From the NCBI RefSeq assembly GCF_005281345.1, contig NZ_SZXJ01000027.1, forward strand, positions 345,309 to 409,308: a stretch of 64,000 nt of DNA, read 5' to 3'. Shown piece by piece: positions 28,101 through 37,777 of the stretch. The notes under the pieces are model-generated. The model was not told where the DNA came from and made no database searches. It saw nothing but the letters and a program-made list of their open reading frames with translations. This DNA is from Citrobacter sp. wls619 (GTDB lineage Bacteria > Pseudomonadota > Gammaproteobacteria > Enterobacterales > Enterobacteriaceae). The position numbers were made by a program, and so were the translations under genes. Position 1 is the stretch's first letter; each line of letters begins with the position of its first letter.

Positions 28101-28160
28101 GGATGTCAATATCCCTTAGCGGGGGCGTACCGTTCAGAATAAAACGATAAGAGGATCGCG

Positions 28161-28544
28161 ATGAAAATTGCACACATGGCTTTATGGACCCGGGATCTTG
28201 AGCGACAAGCCCGGTTCTGGGTGTCGTTTTTTGATGGTGTGATAAACGAAAAATACTGCAGCAAAACCAATCCCGGGTTTGAATCTTATTTCGTCAACAT
28301 TGGTGAGGACATTGCGATTGAGTTAATGACCAAACCGGGACTGACTCACCCTGTACCTGACAATAACACTTCAGGGTGGGTGCATCTTGCTCTCTCTGTT
28401 GGTGGCGCGGAGCATGTTGATGCTCTGGCAATACGCGCAAACGAACAGGGCATCCTGGTCTCCGGGCCACGAACCACCGGTGACGGGTATTACGAGGCCG
28501 TCATTCAGGACCCCGACGGTAATTTAATCGAGATTGTCGAGTAA
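28161..28544 (+). CDS. VOC-family (glyoxalase/bleomycin-resistance fold) protein
   Basis: 127 residues. Paired beta-alpha-beta-beta-beta modules: KIAHMALWTRDLERQARFWVSFF at the start and GWVHLALSVGGAEHVDAL in the middle. Likely metal ligands are H5, E54, H75 and the C-terminal E122 or so (DPDGNLIEIVE), the glyoxalase I pattern. Substrate unknown; lactoylglutathione-lyase-like or an epimerase are both possible. AGAGGA precedes the ATG. It converges with the LysR gene only eight bases away. Confidence 0.85.
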   Translation: MKIAHMALWTRDLERQARFWVSFFDGVINEKYCSKTNPGFESYFVNIGEDIAIELMTKPGLTHPVPDNNTSGWVHLALSVGGAEHVDALAIRANEQGILVSGPRTTGDGYYEAVIQDPDGNLIEIVE

Positions 28545-28552
28545 TACGTAAA

Positions 28553-29464
28553 TCAGGCCGGATTGCAAAATTGTCCGCGCAGGATCTGTGTTAGTTGTTC
28601 AAATACCAGCCTCACTCTGGCCGGTAGCAGTGGGAGATGTGGACGAAAAATATAGAGTTGCCAGGGCTGATAGTTAAGTTCTGGCAGCAGGTTAACCAGT
28701 TCGCCATTTTGCAAATAAGGCCGAACAGAGATATCTGCCAGCTGCCCAACCGTTCTTCCCGCGAGGGCGGCGGCCAGTTCGCTCTCAATATCGGAGGCGA
28801 TAAATACCGGGTTTGCCGGAAAGAAACTGTTGCCATCGGCAAACTGCCATGGCCAGACGCGCCCTGAATTACTGTTGGTCAGGGCACTGAGCGGGTAGTT
28901 ATGTTGCAAATCCTGGCGGTTCTTCGGTTTGCCCATTTTTTCAACTAAGTGGGGAGAGGCAACGATATTGACACCTACCGGGCAGATTGTTTTCACGATA
29001 AAACGGTTATCCGGGACGGTGCCAATACGAATACCCATGTCGATCTGCTCGTCAATAATATTCAGATGTCTGCCGGTATTGTGCCACTCGATGCTGATTT
29101 CGGGATAACCGGCAAGGCCATGCAGCAACTGGCGAATAATCTCACGGTTTTCGAATAGCGGGGGTAGGGTAATGCGTACTTTCCCTGCTATCTCCTGCGG
29201 ATTGTGACGTTTACCTTCTGAGAATAGCGCTTCGCTTTCAGCCAGCAGACGCTCTGCTTTTGGCCAGAACTGCTGACCAAACGGCGTCAACTTCATCTGT
29301 CGTGTATTGCGCAGAAACAACATTTCGCCAAGGCTTTGTTCCAGTTCAGCAATACCCCGGGTGATTTGTTGGGGGGCCAGGCCGAGTGTTGCGGCAGCCT
29401 CTCTGAACTTCAGCGTTTCGGCTGCCGTACAAAATATCTTTAATGCGTCGAGTTTATCCAGCAT
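28553..29464 (-). CDS. LysR-family transcriptional regulator
   Basis: 303 residues. N-terminal winged helix (ALKIFCTAAETLKFREAAATLGLAPQQITRGIAELEQSLGEMLFLRNTRQMKLT) followed by a substrate-binding domain. It is divergent from the short-chain dehydrogenase gene at 29640 across a 175-base gap, so it most likely controls the SDR / decarboxylase-cupin / alcohol dehydrogenase run. Confidence 0.9.
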   Translation of the reverse strand: MLDKLDALKIFCTAAETLKFREAAATLGLAPQQITRGIAELEQSLGEMLFLRNTRQMKLTPFGQQFWPKAERLLAESEALFSEGKRHNPQEIAGKVRITLPPLFENREIIRQLLHGLAGYPEISIEWHNTGRHLNIIDEQIDMGIRIGTVPDNRFIVKTICPVGVNIVASPHLVEKMGKPKNRQDLQHNYPLSALTNSNSGRVWPWQFADGNSFFPANPVFIASDIESELAAALAGRTVGQLADISVRPYLQNGELVNLLPELNYQPWQLYIFRPHLPLLPARVRLVFEQLTQILRGQFCNPA

Positions 29465-29639
29465 ACCGGGTGCACTTTTACGGGAAGATTATCCCTTCAT
29501 TATATCAATATATGGAATTCTAAAAGCATAAACGATTCATATACGAGTGATAATTATGGCGTAATAATCATGCTCATTGAGGTTCGGGTGGCGTAATACC
29601 CCGGATGTCTAACACTTAAAACAATGAACAGGAGGGCGT

Positions 29640-30482
29640 ATGGTGCAACGTACATGGCTAATCACCGGTGTCAGCAGTGGGTTTGGTCGCGAGATGGCGC
29701 AGCAACTTCTTGAACGCGGTGAACGCGTGGTGGGGACCGTACGCGATCGCGCTAAAGTTAGCGATCTCCTGAGTCGCTGGCCCGTGACATTTGATGCACC
29801 GCAAGTGGATGTGACGGATAGCGCTGCACTGCGTCACACAGTGGATAGTGCCTGGCAGCGCTATGGACGAGTTGATGTGGTCATCAGTAATGCGGGATAC
29901 GGCCTGTTTGGTGCTGCGGAAGAGTTGAGTGACGAGCAAGTCCGTCAGATGCTTGAGACAAATTTGTTGGGGTCCATTCAGTTAATCCGCTGCGCGTTGC
30001 CACATATGCGAAAACAAGGCGGTGGACGTATCATCCAGATCTCCTCTTATGGCGGACAGGTCGCATTTGCCGGAAACTCCCTGTATCACGCGACTAAATG
30101 GGGGATTGAAGGGTTTGTCGAGTCGGTTGCCCAGGAAGTTGCTGCGTTTGATATCGGAATGACGATTGTTGAACCCGGCGGTGCACGGACTGAATTCCGT
30201 TATGGTAGCGCCCAGATTGCCACACTGATGCCGGAATATGACGCGACACCTGCGCACAGTTTTCTGAAAATGCTTGATCCTGTTAATGGACTTGCGCCTG
30301 GCGATCCGGCGCGTATGGCCGCGCAAATCATTGCCAGTGCCGACCTCGTTCCTGCGCCATTGCGTATGGTGCTCGGTTCGCAGGCGCTGCAAAGTACGCT
30401 CTCGGTGCTGCGTCAACGTATTGCTGACTTTGAGACCCAGCATGCGCTTGCGGCATCTACAGATTTCCCAGCCGGTGAATAG
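29640..30482 (+). CDS. Short-chain dehydrogenase/reductase
   Basis: 280 residues, classical SDR. Cofactor motif TGVSSGFG (residues ~9-16), NAG at about 84-86 and the catalytic triad S-Y-K in ISSYGGQVAFAGNSLYHATKWG. R-rich positions after beta-2 (TVRDRAKV) suggest NADP(H). A strong CAGGAGG site is in front. First in a plus-strand group with the next two genes. Substrate unknown. Confidence 0.92.
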   Translation: MVQRTWLITGVSSGFGREMAQQLLERGERVVGTVRDRAKVSDLLSRWPVTFDAPQVDVTDSAALRHTVDSAWQRYGRVDVVISNAGYGLFGAAEELSDEQVRQMLETNLLGSIQLIRCALPHMRKQGGGRIIQISSYGGQVAFAGNSLYHATKWGIEGFVESVAQEVAAFDIGMTIVEPGGARTEFRYGSAQIATLMPEYDATPAHSFLKMLDPVNGLAPGDPARMAAQIIASADLVPAPLRMVLGSQALQSTLSVLRQRIADFETQHALAASTDFPAGE

Positions 30483-30624
30483 CGCCTGCCGTAGCGCTAT
30501 TCATGAGTTGTCTTCATAAGTTTGTCCTTATTTAACCCTCTAATCGTCGATACGCTGAGCCTCTATAATTTTAGCGTTTTCAGCATTCGGCGGCAGAGAC
30601 TGTCGCCTCCCCGGAGAATCGAAC

Positions 30625-31695
30625 ATGTCAAATCATTTGAATGTCAAACAGCAGGCAGTCGTCCCCATTGCAGCCTTCACGGCCACAGGACAGCCAGATA
30701 AGCTGGAGGCAGCGCTTAATGCAGGGTTAGATGCAGGACTAACCCTGAATGAAGTGAAAGAGATTTTACAGCAGCTTTACGCATACTGTGGTTTTCCCCG
30801 CAGTCTGAATGGCCTGTCGTGCCTGATGTCGGTAGTGGAAGACCGCAAAGAAAAAGGGATTGTGGATCCAGAAGGGAAATCCGCTACGCCGCAACCTGCT
30901 GACTGGAACAGCCTGCTGGCGGGAAGCCAAACGCAAACCCAACTGGTTGGACAGCCGGTTAGCGGCCCGTTATTTGATTTTGCCCCTGCCATTGATACCT
31001 GGCTTAAAGCACATCTGTTTGGCGATATTTTTCAGCGTGATGTGCTGGACTGGCCGACCCGTGAACTGGCAACCGTCTCTGCGTTAGCCGTACTGGGCGG
31101 CGCGAACAGCCAACTGAAAAGTCACTTTGCTATCAGCCTGAATGTTGGGTTCCGCCCTGAGCAACTTATCGAGTTTATTACGCTACTTGAGCAGCACTGT
31201 GGTGCTGAGATTGCGGAAAATGCCCGTGCAGTTCTTGATGAATGTATTTCAGGAACACAGTCAGCTAAAACCCCTACGGGAGTCATGATGAACGAACAAT
31301 TTGATGGCAACAGCGTCTTTCCCCGGGGAGAGAAAAATGAAGCCTATGCGAAGTACTTCACTGGAACCAGCTATCTGACCATGCTTTCAATGGAAGGTGT
31401 GGTGATTGGTAACGTGGCATTTGAACCTGGCTGCCGTAATTTTTGGCACATTCATCATCAGGGCGGTCAAATTCTGCTGGTGACTGGCGGCAGAGGCTGG
31501 TATCAGGCGTGGAATCAACCCGCGCGAGAACTGAAAACGGGTGATGTGGTTCATATTCCGGCGGGAATGAAACACTGGCACGGTGCTGCGCGTGATAGCT
31601 GGTTTGCTCATATTGCGGTGGAAATCCCGGCTGCAGGCGCATCGAATGAATGGCTGGAGCCGGTCGCTGACGCCGAGTACAACCTGTTGCCCTGA
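30625..31695 (+). CDS. Carboxymuconolactone decarboxylase-like tandem domains fused to a cupin
   Basis: 356 residues. Two CMD/AhpD-like helical units: residues ~20-80 (LTLNEVKEILQQLYAYCGFPRSLNGL) and ~130-205 (LDWPTRELATVSALAVLGG...SHFAISLNVG). A C-terminal cupin at ~245-340 has HIHHQGGQ and, after a loop, KHWHGA, giving a His-rich metal site. Such fusions are found with oxidoreductases in enteric accessory loci; activity unknown. GGAG precedes the ATG. Between SDR and ADH genes, probably an operon. Confidence 0.88.
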   Translation: MSNHLNVKQQAVVPIAAFTATGQPDKLEAALNAGLDAGLTLNEVKEILQQLYAYCGFPRSLNGLSCLMSVVEDRKEKGIVDPEGKSATPQPADWNSLLAGSQTQTQLVGQPVSGPLFDFAPAIDTWLKAHLFGDIFQRDVLDWPTRELATVSALAVLGGANSQLKSHFAISLNVGFRPEQLIEFITLLEQHCGAEIAENARAVLDECISGTQSAKTPTGVMMNEQFDGNSVFPRGEKNEAYAKYFTGTSYLTMLSMEGVVIGNVAFEPGCRNFWHIHHQGGQILLVTGGRGWYQAWNQPARELKTGDVVHIPAGMKHWHGAARDSWFAHIAVEIPAAGASNEWLEPVADAEYNLLP

Positions 31696-31737
31696 GCTAT
31701 GCTGGTTGAGGTGCACGTTATCCCTGAGGAGATCTAA

Positions 31738-32790
31738 ATGGTCATGAACGTGAAGGGTTATGCCGCGTTGGCGGTGAAAGAAGATCTGGTCCCGCACAGT
31801 TTTGTTCGTCGGGATCCGCGTGAAGATGATGTCGTTATTGAAATATTATTCAGTGGGGTGTGTCACTCCGACATCCACAGTGCCTACAATGACTGGGGCG
31901 GCGCTACGTATCCGATGGTTCCCGGCCACGAAATAATAGGGCGAGTAGTCCATGTCGGGAAATCGGTAACAAAATTCGCGGTCGGCGATCTTGCCGGCGT
32001 GGGGTGTATGGTTGATTCATGCCAGCACTGTAGCGCCTGCGAACAGGGTCTTGAGCAATATTGCGAAGAGGGGAACACCCTTACGTATAACGATACTGAC
32101 CGTCATGATGGACTGCCTACTTTCGGCGGCTATTCTGACAAGATTGTCGTGACCGAGAAGTTCGTCGTGAAGGTGCCGGAAGGAATCGACTTACGTGGTG
32201 CTGCACCGTTGTTGTGCGCCGGTATCACCACATGGTCGCCGTTGCGTCACTGGCAGGTTGGGCAGGGGAGTAAAGTCGCTGTTGTTGGGTTGGGTGGACT
32301 GGGTCACATGGCGATCAAGCTTGCTAAAGCATTGGGGGCTGATGTTACGTTGTTCACGCGGTCGCCAGGCAAAGAAGCTGATGCCAGACGCTTGGGAGCC
32401 AGTCATGTTGTGCTTTCAACAGACAGCGAGCAGATGAAAGCCGCGGCGAATCAGTTTGACCTGATTATTGATACCGTTCCATACGTGCATGATCTGAACC
32501 CATATATTCCAACGCTGGCGCTTAGCGGAACGTTGGTGCTGGTGGGGTATCTGGGGCCGTTGGATCCGTTCCTGAACACGGTTCCGCTGATCCTCGGTAG
32601 AAGAGCCGTTGCGGGTTCGGTGATTGGGGGGATTGCGGAAACTCAGGAGATGATGGATTTCTGCGGTCAGCATGGCATTACGGCCGATGTTGAGGTTATC
32701 AATATTCAGGATATTAATACCGCATGGCAACGGATGTTGAAAAGCGATGTGAAATACCGCTTTGTCATTGATATCGCGTCACTGAAATAA
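31738..32790 (+). CDS. Zinc-dependent alcohol dehydrogenase (YahK/CAD-like)
   Basis: 350 residues, medium-chain dehydrogenase. Catalytic zinc: C in GVCHSDIH, H in GHE, and C in PLLCAGIT. Structural zinc: four cysteines in CMVDSCQHCSACEQGLEQYC. Rossmann motif is GLGGLG. It belongs to the cinnamyl-alcohol-dehydrogenase-like aldehyde reductases such as E. coli YahK, NADPH-preferring as a rule. TGAGGAGA before the start. Last gene of the SDR set. Confidence 0.92.
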   Translation: MVMNVKGYAALAVKEDLVPHSFVRRDPREDDVVIEILFSGVCHSDIHSAYNDWGGATYPMVPGHEIIGRVVHVGKSVTKFAVGDLAGVGCMVDSCQHCSACEQGLEQYCEEGNTLTYNDTDRHDGLPTFGGYSDKIVVTEKFVVKVPEGIDLRGAAPLLCAGITTWSPLRHWQVGQGSKVAVVGLGGLGHMAIKLAKALGADVTLFTRSPGKEADARRLGASHVVLSTDSEQMKAAANQFDLIIDTVPYVHDLNPYIPTLALSGTLVLVGYLGPLDPFLNTVPLILGRRAVAGSVIGGIAETQEMMDFCGQHGITADVEVINIQDINTAWQRMLKSDVKYRFVIDIASLK

Positions 32791-32794
32791 ATGC

Positions 32795-32824
32795 AACCAA
32801 GACGCGGATATCCGCGTCTTGGTT
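32795..32824. terminator. Bidirectional terminator between adh and ynaI
   Basis: A 30-bp perfect palindrome with 15-base arms (left arm begins AACCAAGACGCGGAT) and no loop bases, followed by TTGG. It separates convergent genes ending four bases on either side. Confidence 0.85.
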
Positions 32825-32828
32825 TTGG

Positions 32829-33860
32829 TTAGTGGGCAGAAGGTTGTGCCTCGGCGTTATCCATATACAACGTCTGACTGGGGAACGCAAAGTCAGCTCC
32901 GTTTTCCTGAACTATTGTAATAATTTTCAAGTACACATCTTGTTGTACAGCAAGCCATTCCTGCCACACGGTGGTTTTCGTGAAGCAATACACCATGATA
33001 TTCAGTGATGAATCGGCAAACTCATTAAAATAGACCAGCAGGGTTTGCTTTTGATCTATTCCGGGATGACTTTGCAGCATTTTTCTGACCGACTCGACAA
33101 CTGCGCCAATTTTATCTGCATCTTCATAACGTAACCCGATCACCGTTTTGATTCGTCGATTACTCATCCGCCCCGGGTTTTCTACACTGATGGAAGAGAA
33201 AATTGAGTTCGGCACATATAACGGACGGTGGTCGAAGGTGTTTATTTTGGTCATTCTCCAGCCGATTTCCGTCACTGTACCTTCGATATTTCGGTCCGGA
33301 GAGCGGATCCAGTCACCGATGCTAAACGGTCTGTCGAAGTAGAGCATAATGCCAGAGAAAAAATTACTCAGGATATCTTTACCTGCCATACCGACAGCGA
33401 TACCGCCGATGCCGCCGAACGTTAACAGCCCTGACAGGCTCATGCCGAAATGCTCACCGTACAGCAAGATGATAGCGACGACGATGGTAATCTTAATGAT
33501 GCGCGACATGATCCGCGCACTGGTGATATCTCTGCCCTTGGTAATCTGCGTTTTTTCAAACTGGTTGATGACCAGAAAGAGTTTTATCGTCAGGATCAAC
33601 GCAATCAACGAGGTACAGATAAAGTCGACCACGCTTGGGGAAATAAATTTCAGCTTATAGCTATCGATGACGTTATTGGCAATAGTGCCAAACGTACCAA
33701 TGATAATGGCATAAACAAAAAACTGTGCTGCATGGAATATAAATCCTTTGCAGTGTTTTTCACTACGATGAAACCAGACGCTCATCAGGACTAACGCTGC
33801 ACAGCTGCAGAGAATTACCGTTAAATTAAACGCATTATTTATAAACAGTTCAGCGATCAT
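32829..33860 (-). CDS. ynaI: YnaI, MscS-family mechanosensitive channel
   Basis: 343 residues. Five hydrophobic segments, then the MscS pore helix region [42 protein letters not shown]. The following beta domain ([25 protein letters not shown]) is typical of MscS. E. coli YnaI is a low-conductance channel opening under membrane tension. Full length. In E. coli mppA is its direct neighbour, so this marks the right edge of the accessory block. Confidence 0.95.
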   Translation of the reverse strand: MIAELFINNAFNLTVILCSCAALVLMSVWFHRSEKHCKGFIFHAAQFFVYAIIIGTFGTIANNVIDSYKLKFISPSVVDFICTSLIALILTIKLFLVINQFEKTQITKGRDITSARIMSRIIKITIVVAIILLYGEHFGMSLSGLLTFGGIGGIAVGMAGKDILSNFFSGIMLYFDRPFSIGDWIRSPDRNIEGTVTEIGWRMTKINTFDHRPLYVPNSIFSSISVENPGRMSNRRIKTVIGLRYEDADKIGAVVESVRKMLQSHPGIDQKQTLLVYFNEFADSSLNIMVYCFTKTTVWQEWLAVQQDVYLKIITIVQENGADFAFPSQTLYMDNAEAQPSAH

Positions 33861-34105
33861 GATTCTCCCAGGTTACTCCGTGTTAGCTAAATATCATCTG
33901 ACATCCTTCATCAGCGGATATTTTACCCAGTTCAGGCTGTCAGATCATTCATCAAAAGGAGAGAGAAATAATACAATCAGCGTTATTTTCAGGCGAATAG
34001 TGCGCATGTCAAGTCTGAGTGTGGCGTATGTAGCAGACAGTGAGTTGATGTCATGGTATTGTTGCTGCAAAGTAACACGGTTTTCATCTGCAAAAGGACG
34101 ATATT

Positions 34106-34366
34106 ATGATCATGGCTAAGCTGAAGACAGCGAAGGGACGGAAGTTTCTGTTATGTCTGCTTGGGGTATTTATTATTGCGGCATCGGTTGTGACGCGCGC
34201 GACGATTGGTGGCGTCATTGAACAGTATGACATTCCGCTTTCCGACTGGACAGCCTCGATGTATGCCATTCAATCCGCAATGATTTGCGTCTACAGTATG
34301 GTTTTTACTATTTTGCTGGCTATTCCGCTCGGTATCTATTTCCTCGGAGGCGAGGAGAAGCACTAA
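34106..34366 (+). CDS. ynaJ: YnaJ, DUF2534 inner-membrane protein
   Basis: 86 residues. Two membrane helices (residues ~13-33 and ~53-76) and the conserved motif ASVVTRATIGGVIEQYDIPLS. AAAGGA lies seven bases upstream. Function unknown; conserved at this place in enterics. Confidence 0.95.
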   Translation: MIMAKLKTAKGRKFLLCLLGVFIIAASVVTRATIGGVIEQYDIPLSDWTASMYAIQSAMICVYSMVFTILLAIPLGIYFLGGEEKH

Positions 34367-34375
34367 GTACATGTC

Positions 34376-34402
34376 ATGCCGGATGACATCGCCATCCGGC
34401 AT
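34376..34402. terminator. Hairpin (REP-like) between ynaJ and uspE
   Basis: ATGCCGGATG / CATCCGGCAT, a 10-bp stem with a 7-nt loop, between convergent genes. The GCCGGATG core resembles enterobacterial REP sequences. Confidence 0.7.
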
Positions 34403-34414
34403 TGTGCTGCAGGA

Positions 34415-35365
34415 TTAATCGTCTTCTTCGTCGTCCAGTTCAACCGGGGTCTGGTACTGATCCGGTTTGATAACCAGCAGGTCGCAACGCAGATGGTCGA
34501 TAACCTGTTCTGCGGTATTCCCCAGAAACGCAGCTGATATGCCGGTGCGCCCAACGGTGCCGAGTACCACGATACCCGCCTGTAAATGCTCAGCTAAATC
34601 CGGGATGACCTCTTCAGGCAATCCTTTTTCAACGTGTGTAACTTTTTCATCAATACTGAATTTTTGGCGTAATGCCTTCATGGCCAGCAGATGCTGTCCA
34701 CGGATGGCGTCGTTGTACACGCTGGGATCAAATTCAGGTAGCTCAATCGCAATGTTGATAGGCGTTACAGGATAGGCGCCCACCAGGTGTACTTCGGTAT
34801 GGTTAACCTGTTCTGCAAGCTGCAACGTTTCTTTGACCAGTTTTTCGTTGAGTGCATTGTGATAGGCCTCTTCACTGGCGAGATTCACCGCCACCAGCGC
34901 TTTACCACCTTCCGGCCACGGCTGATCTTTGACCATCCACACCGGGCTTGGACATTTACGCAATAAATGCCAGTCGGTTGGTGTGAAAATAACGGCTTCA
35001 AGGCGGTCGTGCTGGTGTGCCATTTTGAGCACCAGGTCATGCTTAGCGCTGATCACTTCCTGAATGATGGCTTCGAAGGGACGGTTGTGCCAGACCACTT
35101 TAATATCAAGCGGGATCCCTGCTTCGATATAGTATTTCGCTTGTTCACGTATCCATGCTGTTCGCTGGCTGATGACCCCCTGACGCATTGCCGTACGCTC
35201 GTCCGGCGACAGCAGGGTGGTCATTTCGTAGGAAAAGTCATAGATCGGCAAAAAGGCTTTAATTTTGCCACCAATCCGTTGATGCAAATAAACAGCTCGC
35301 CGTAATGCTGGTTGATCGTCCTGGTTTGGATCGATGACTACCAGCATGTTTTGATACATAGCCAT
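34415..35365 (-). CDS. uspE: UspE, tandem universal stress protein
   Basis: 316 residues from ATG 35365 ([17 protein letters not shown]), the E. coli start, with GGAGACC in front. Two Usp domains, the second ending with the nucleotide-loop-like [21 protein letters not shown]. It has an acidic tail (ELDDEEDD). Supports survival under stress, motility and aggregation in E. coli. Upstream of fnr in the conserved order, though here separated from it by the MocR-azlCD insertion. Confidence 0.96.
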   Translation of the reverse strand: MAMYQNMLVVIDPNQDDQPALRRAVYLHQRIGGKIKAFLPIYDFSYEMTTLLSPDERTAMRQGVISQRTAWIREQAKYYIEAGIPLDIKVVWHNRPFEAIIQEVISAKHDLVLKMAHQHDRLEAVIFTPTDWHLLRKCPSPVWMVKDQPWPEGGKALVAVNLASEEAYHNALNEKLVKETLQLAEQVNHTEVHLVGAYPVTPINIAIELPEFDPSVYNDAIRGQHLLAMKALRQKFSIDEKVTHVEKGLPEEVIPDLAEHLQAGIVVLGTVGRTGISAAFLGNTAEQVIDHLRCDLLVIKPDQYQTPVELDDEEDD

Positions 35366-35464
35366 ACAGGGTCTCCTTACAACTGTCACCGCAGTTTGTA
35401 TTTAAAAGAGTAACCCAATAATGTGGATTGAAACAGGGGAGAACCTCTTGCCAGATCAATAAAC

Positions 35465-35489
35465 TGGGGAAATCTCCAGCTTTTCCCCA
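35465..35489. repeat. Inverted repeat upstream of uspE
   Basis: TGGGGAAA (35465-35472) and TTTCCCCA (35482-35489), nine bases apart, in the 174-base gap between the uspE start and the mocR-like stop. It may be the end of the mocR-like transcript or an operator; no T run is present. Confidence 0.35.
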
Positions 35490-35539
35490 CATCCCGCTCA
35501 ATTTAAACCATTTTTCGTTGTTTCTATTGTGCTCGTGCG

Positions 35540-36913
35540 TTACACGGGAAAGGTTTGGGCGCGTGGACGTTTCAACTGCCCGGCAATCTCTTTTAGTGTT
35601 AAGAGTGCCCGGTGAAGTTGTTCGATCTCCGGCCCACCAATGCACAGTCGGATACCTGACTGCTCGGATAACGGATTGACTTCTGTTGATGCGGGTGAGG
35701 TAACTTTGATCCCTGCCGCTAAGGCTGCTTCATAGAATGGCTGTACGCTTTCGCGAGCCAGTGGCAACCAGAGGTGAAAACTGGGATGCCCGGAGCGATA
35801 AAGATGCTCACCCAAAATAGAAAAGGCTAATTCATAGCGGCGAACTGTTTCGTGTTCTATCGCAGAGGTTACGGTTTCCGCAGTACCATCAAGTAACCAT
35901 TGCTCCATGATCGCGCAACTTATCGGGGAAACCATCATTGCCGTTGCTCTGAGCATGGATTCAGCGCGGGAATATAGCTGTTCAGGTAGCAGAAGCCCGC
36001 CGATGCGTAGTGTGGGATTCAGTATTTTAGATAAGCTATTAACATACAAAGTGATATCTGGTGCTAGTCGGGCAATTTGTGGGAGTTCAATATTACGGGT
36101 GAGTCGATAGACATCATCTTCGATAATAAATAATGCGTTTGCGCGGCAAACGCGTATCAGGTCTTTTCGCCGGGCAAGACTCATTATGCGTGTTGAAGGG
36201 CTTTGTAGCAGGGGAGTGACATACACCGCACTGCGTTTATCATCGCTGGCATCCAGCATTTTCTCCAATACTGAAACATCCATCCCTTCGTCATCCATCG
36301 GAATGCCAACCAGTTTCAGTTTTAACAGCCGTGAAAGTTGGATCAGTCCGGAATACGTTTGCGCCTCCACATAAAGTGTCCCAAAAGGTTCGCATACCGT
36401 CGATAACGCCACTGAAAGCGCATGTTGCGCTCCGCTGGTAATAATGAGTTGGCGATAATCAGTGGGCATGCCCAGCCTGTTGAACCAGCGAGCCATCAGG
36501 CGGCGGTGTTCGTCATGACCGGCTGCTGGCGCGTAGGTGTTGAACATATCCATATCCGGACGGCGAGCGATCGCTGAAAGTGTCGCGCTGAGTGAACGCG
36601 AGCTTAGCGCAGCCGGGGGCGTATTTTGTGACAAATCGATGACGGTCTGACCACGCGAATTTGCCAGTGCCACAAACATCCCGCTTCCTTTCACACTTCT
36701 GACAAGTCCACGCTTCTCAAGGATCCCATAGGCTTTCGTTACGGTGCCAAGCCCGATACCCAATGTGTCCGCTAAATTACGGTGGGCTGGTAAGCGGGCG
36801 CCATGCTGAAGCGATCCTGAAAGGATATCTTCGGCCAGGGCCTCAACTAATTGTTCTGTTGGAGATGTTGCATTGCTGGACAGTCTCGGCTGCCAGGGAG
36901 AACGCTCGCGCAT
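35540..36913 (-). CDS. MocR/PdxR-type regulator (GntR HTH + aminotransferase-like domain)
   Basis: 457 residues from ATG 36913, preceded by GGTGA; the nine-codon-longer GTG start at 36940 would begin inside the operator palindrome. GntR winged helix at the N-terminus (LPAHRNLADTLGIGLGTVTKAYGILEKRGLV), then a fold-type I aminotransferase-like domain with the PLP lysine in NSLSKILNP and the aspartate in IIEDDVYR. MocR proteins use PLP-bound amino compounds as effectors. Divergent from azlCD, which it probably controls. Confidence 0.88.
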   Translation of the reverse strand: MRERSPWQPRLSSNATSPTEQLVEALAEDILSGSLQHGARLPAHRNLADTLGIGLGTVTKAYGILEKRGLVRSVKGSGMFVALANSRGQTVIDLSQNTPPAALSSRSLSATLSAIARRPDMDMFNTYAPAAGHDEHRRLMARWFNRLGMPTDYRQLIITSGAQHALSVALSTVCEPFGTLYVEAQTYSGLIQLSRLLKLKLVGIPMDDEGMDVSVLEKMLDASDDKRSAVYVTPLLQSPSTRIMSLARRKDLIRVCRANALFIIEDDVYRLTRNIELPQIARLAPDITLYVNSLSKILNPTLRIGGLLLPEQLYSRAESMLRATAMMVSPISCAIMEQWLLDGTAETVTSAIEHETVRRYELAFSILGEHLYRSGHPSFHLWLPLARESVQPFYEAALAAGIKVTSPASTEVNPLSEQSGIRLCIGGPEIEQLHRALLTLKEIAGQLKRPRAQTFPV

Positions 36914-36933
36914 CGGATCACCATAAGTGTAAT

Positions 36934-36965
36934 GTGACACTATTTATATTTACTAATAGTGTCAC
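36934..36965. promoter_or_regulatory. 11-bp inverted repeat between mocR-like gene and azlC
   Basis: GTGACACTATT (36934-36944) and AATAGTGTCAC (36955-36965), ten bases between, i.e. centres about two helical turns apart. A further half-site-like AGTGTAAT precedes it at 36927. Good candidate operator for the MocR-type protein. Confidence 0.75.
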
Positions 36966-37015
36966 GCATTCTATTCTGACGCCAGTATCAAAATGGGTCA
37001 AAACAGGCATCGGGT

Positions 37016-37777
37016 ATGAGTGTGAAAAGTATGAGTGAAAGTATAGATGGCGCAGGATCTGCAGATGATCCGACAGCTTTTGATAGTATTAGAAAAGACG
37101 TTGTCCGTGGTTTAAAAGACGGTTTTCCCGTTTTACTTGGCGTGATCCCTTTTGCGCTGGTTTTGGGGGCTCAGGCCAGCCATAAAGGACTCAGTGGTTT
37201 AGCTGTTCCGCTAATGACGGGATTAAATTTCGCTGGTGGCTCTGAATTTGCAGCAATACAAATCTGGACGTCACCTCCCCATATTTTTCTTATTATGGCA
37301 GTCACATTCCTGGTTAATAGCAGACATATTCTGATGGGCGCAACTCTTGTTCCGCTGTTGATGCGTTTTCCTAAGCGTAAAGTTTTACCTGCACTTTTTT
37401 TTATGACTGATGAAAGTTGGGCGTTAAGTTATAGTGATGCACATAAAAGAAGCATTAATAATGTTCCTCATTTTAGCATGCCTTATTATTTAGCTGCTTC
37501 TTTTTCTTTTTATATTATGTGGGTAGGTTGTACCACGTTAGGTGCGTTAATCGGTCCCGTGCTTGGCGATGTTCATCGTTACGGTTTTGATATGGCGTTT
37601 CCCGCCGTATTCCTTGTGCTTGTCAGGGGTATGTGGAGCGGCTTTCGCAAAGCGATACCGTGGTTTGCCAGCCTGATTGTTGCGGTTGCGGTTTATCATT
37701 ACGTCCCCGGTGTCTGGTATGTCATGGCAGGTCCGTTGGTGGGATTAGTGGTTGCCTGGTTGCAGGGAGATAAATAA
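37016..37777 (+). CDS. AzlC-family branched-chain amino-acid exporter, large subunit
   Basis: 253 residues as drawn; a second ATG at 37031 is equally plausible since neither has a strong ribosome site. Integral membrane protein of the LIV-E family with the motifs GLKDGFPVLLGVIPFALVLG, GLNFAGGSEFAA and VNSRHILMGA. Works with the small AzlD partner encoded next. The coding region is more AT-rich than its neighbours, with TTT/TTA codon use around 37440-37520, which hints at transfer. Confidence 0.9.
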   Translation: MSVKSMSESIDGAGSADDPTAFDSIRKDVVRGLKDGFPVLLGVIPFALVLGAQASHKGLSGLAVPLMTGLNFAGGSEFAAIQIWTSPPHIFLIMAVTFLVNSRHILMGATLVPLLMRFPKRKVLPALFFMTDESWALSYSDAHKRSINNVPHFSMPYYLAASFSFYIMWVGCTTLGALIGPVLGDVHRYGFDMAFPAVFLVLVRGMWSGFRKAIPWFASLIVAVAVYHYVPGVWYVMAGPLVGLVVAWLQGDK

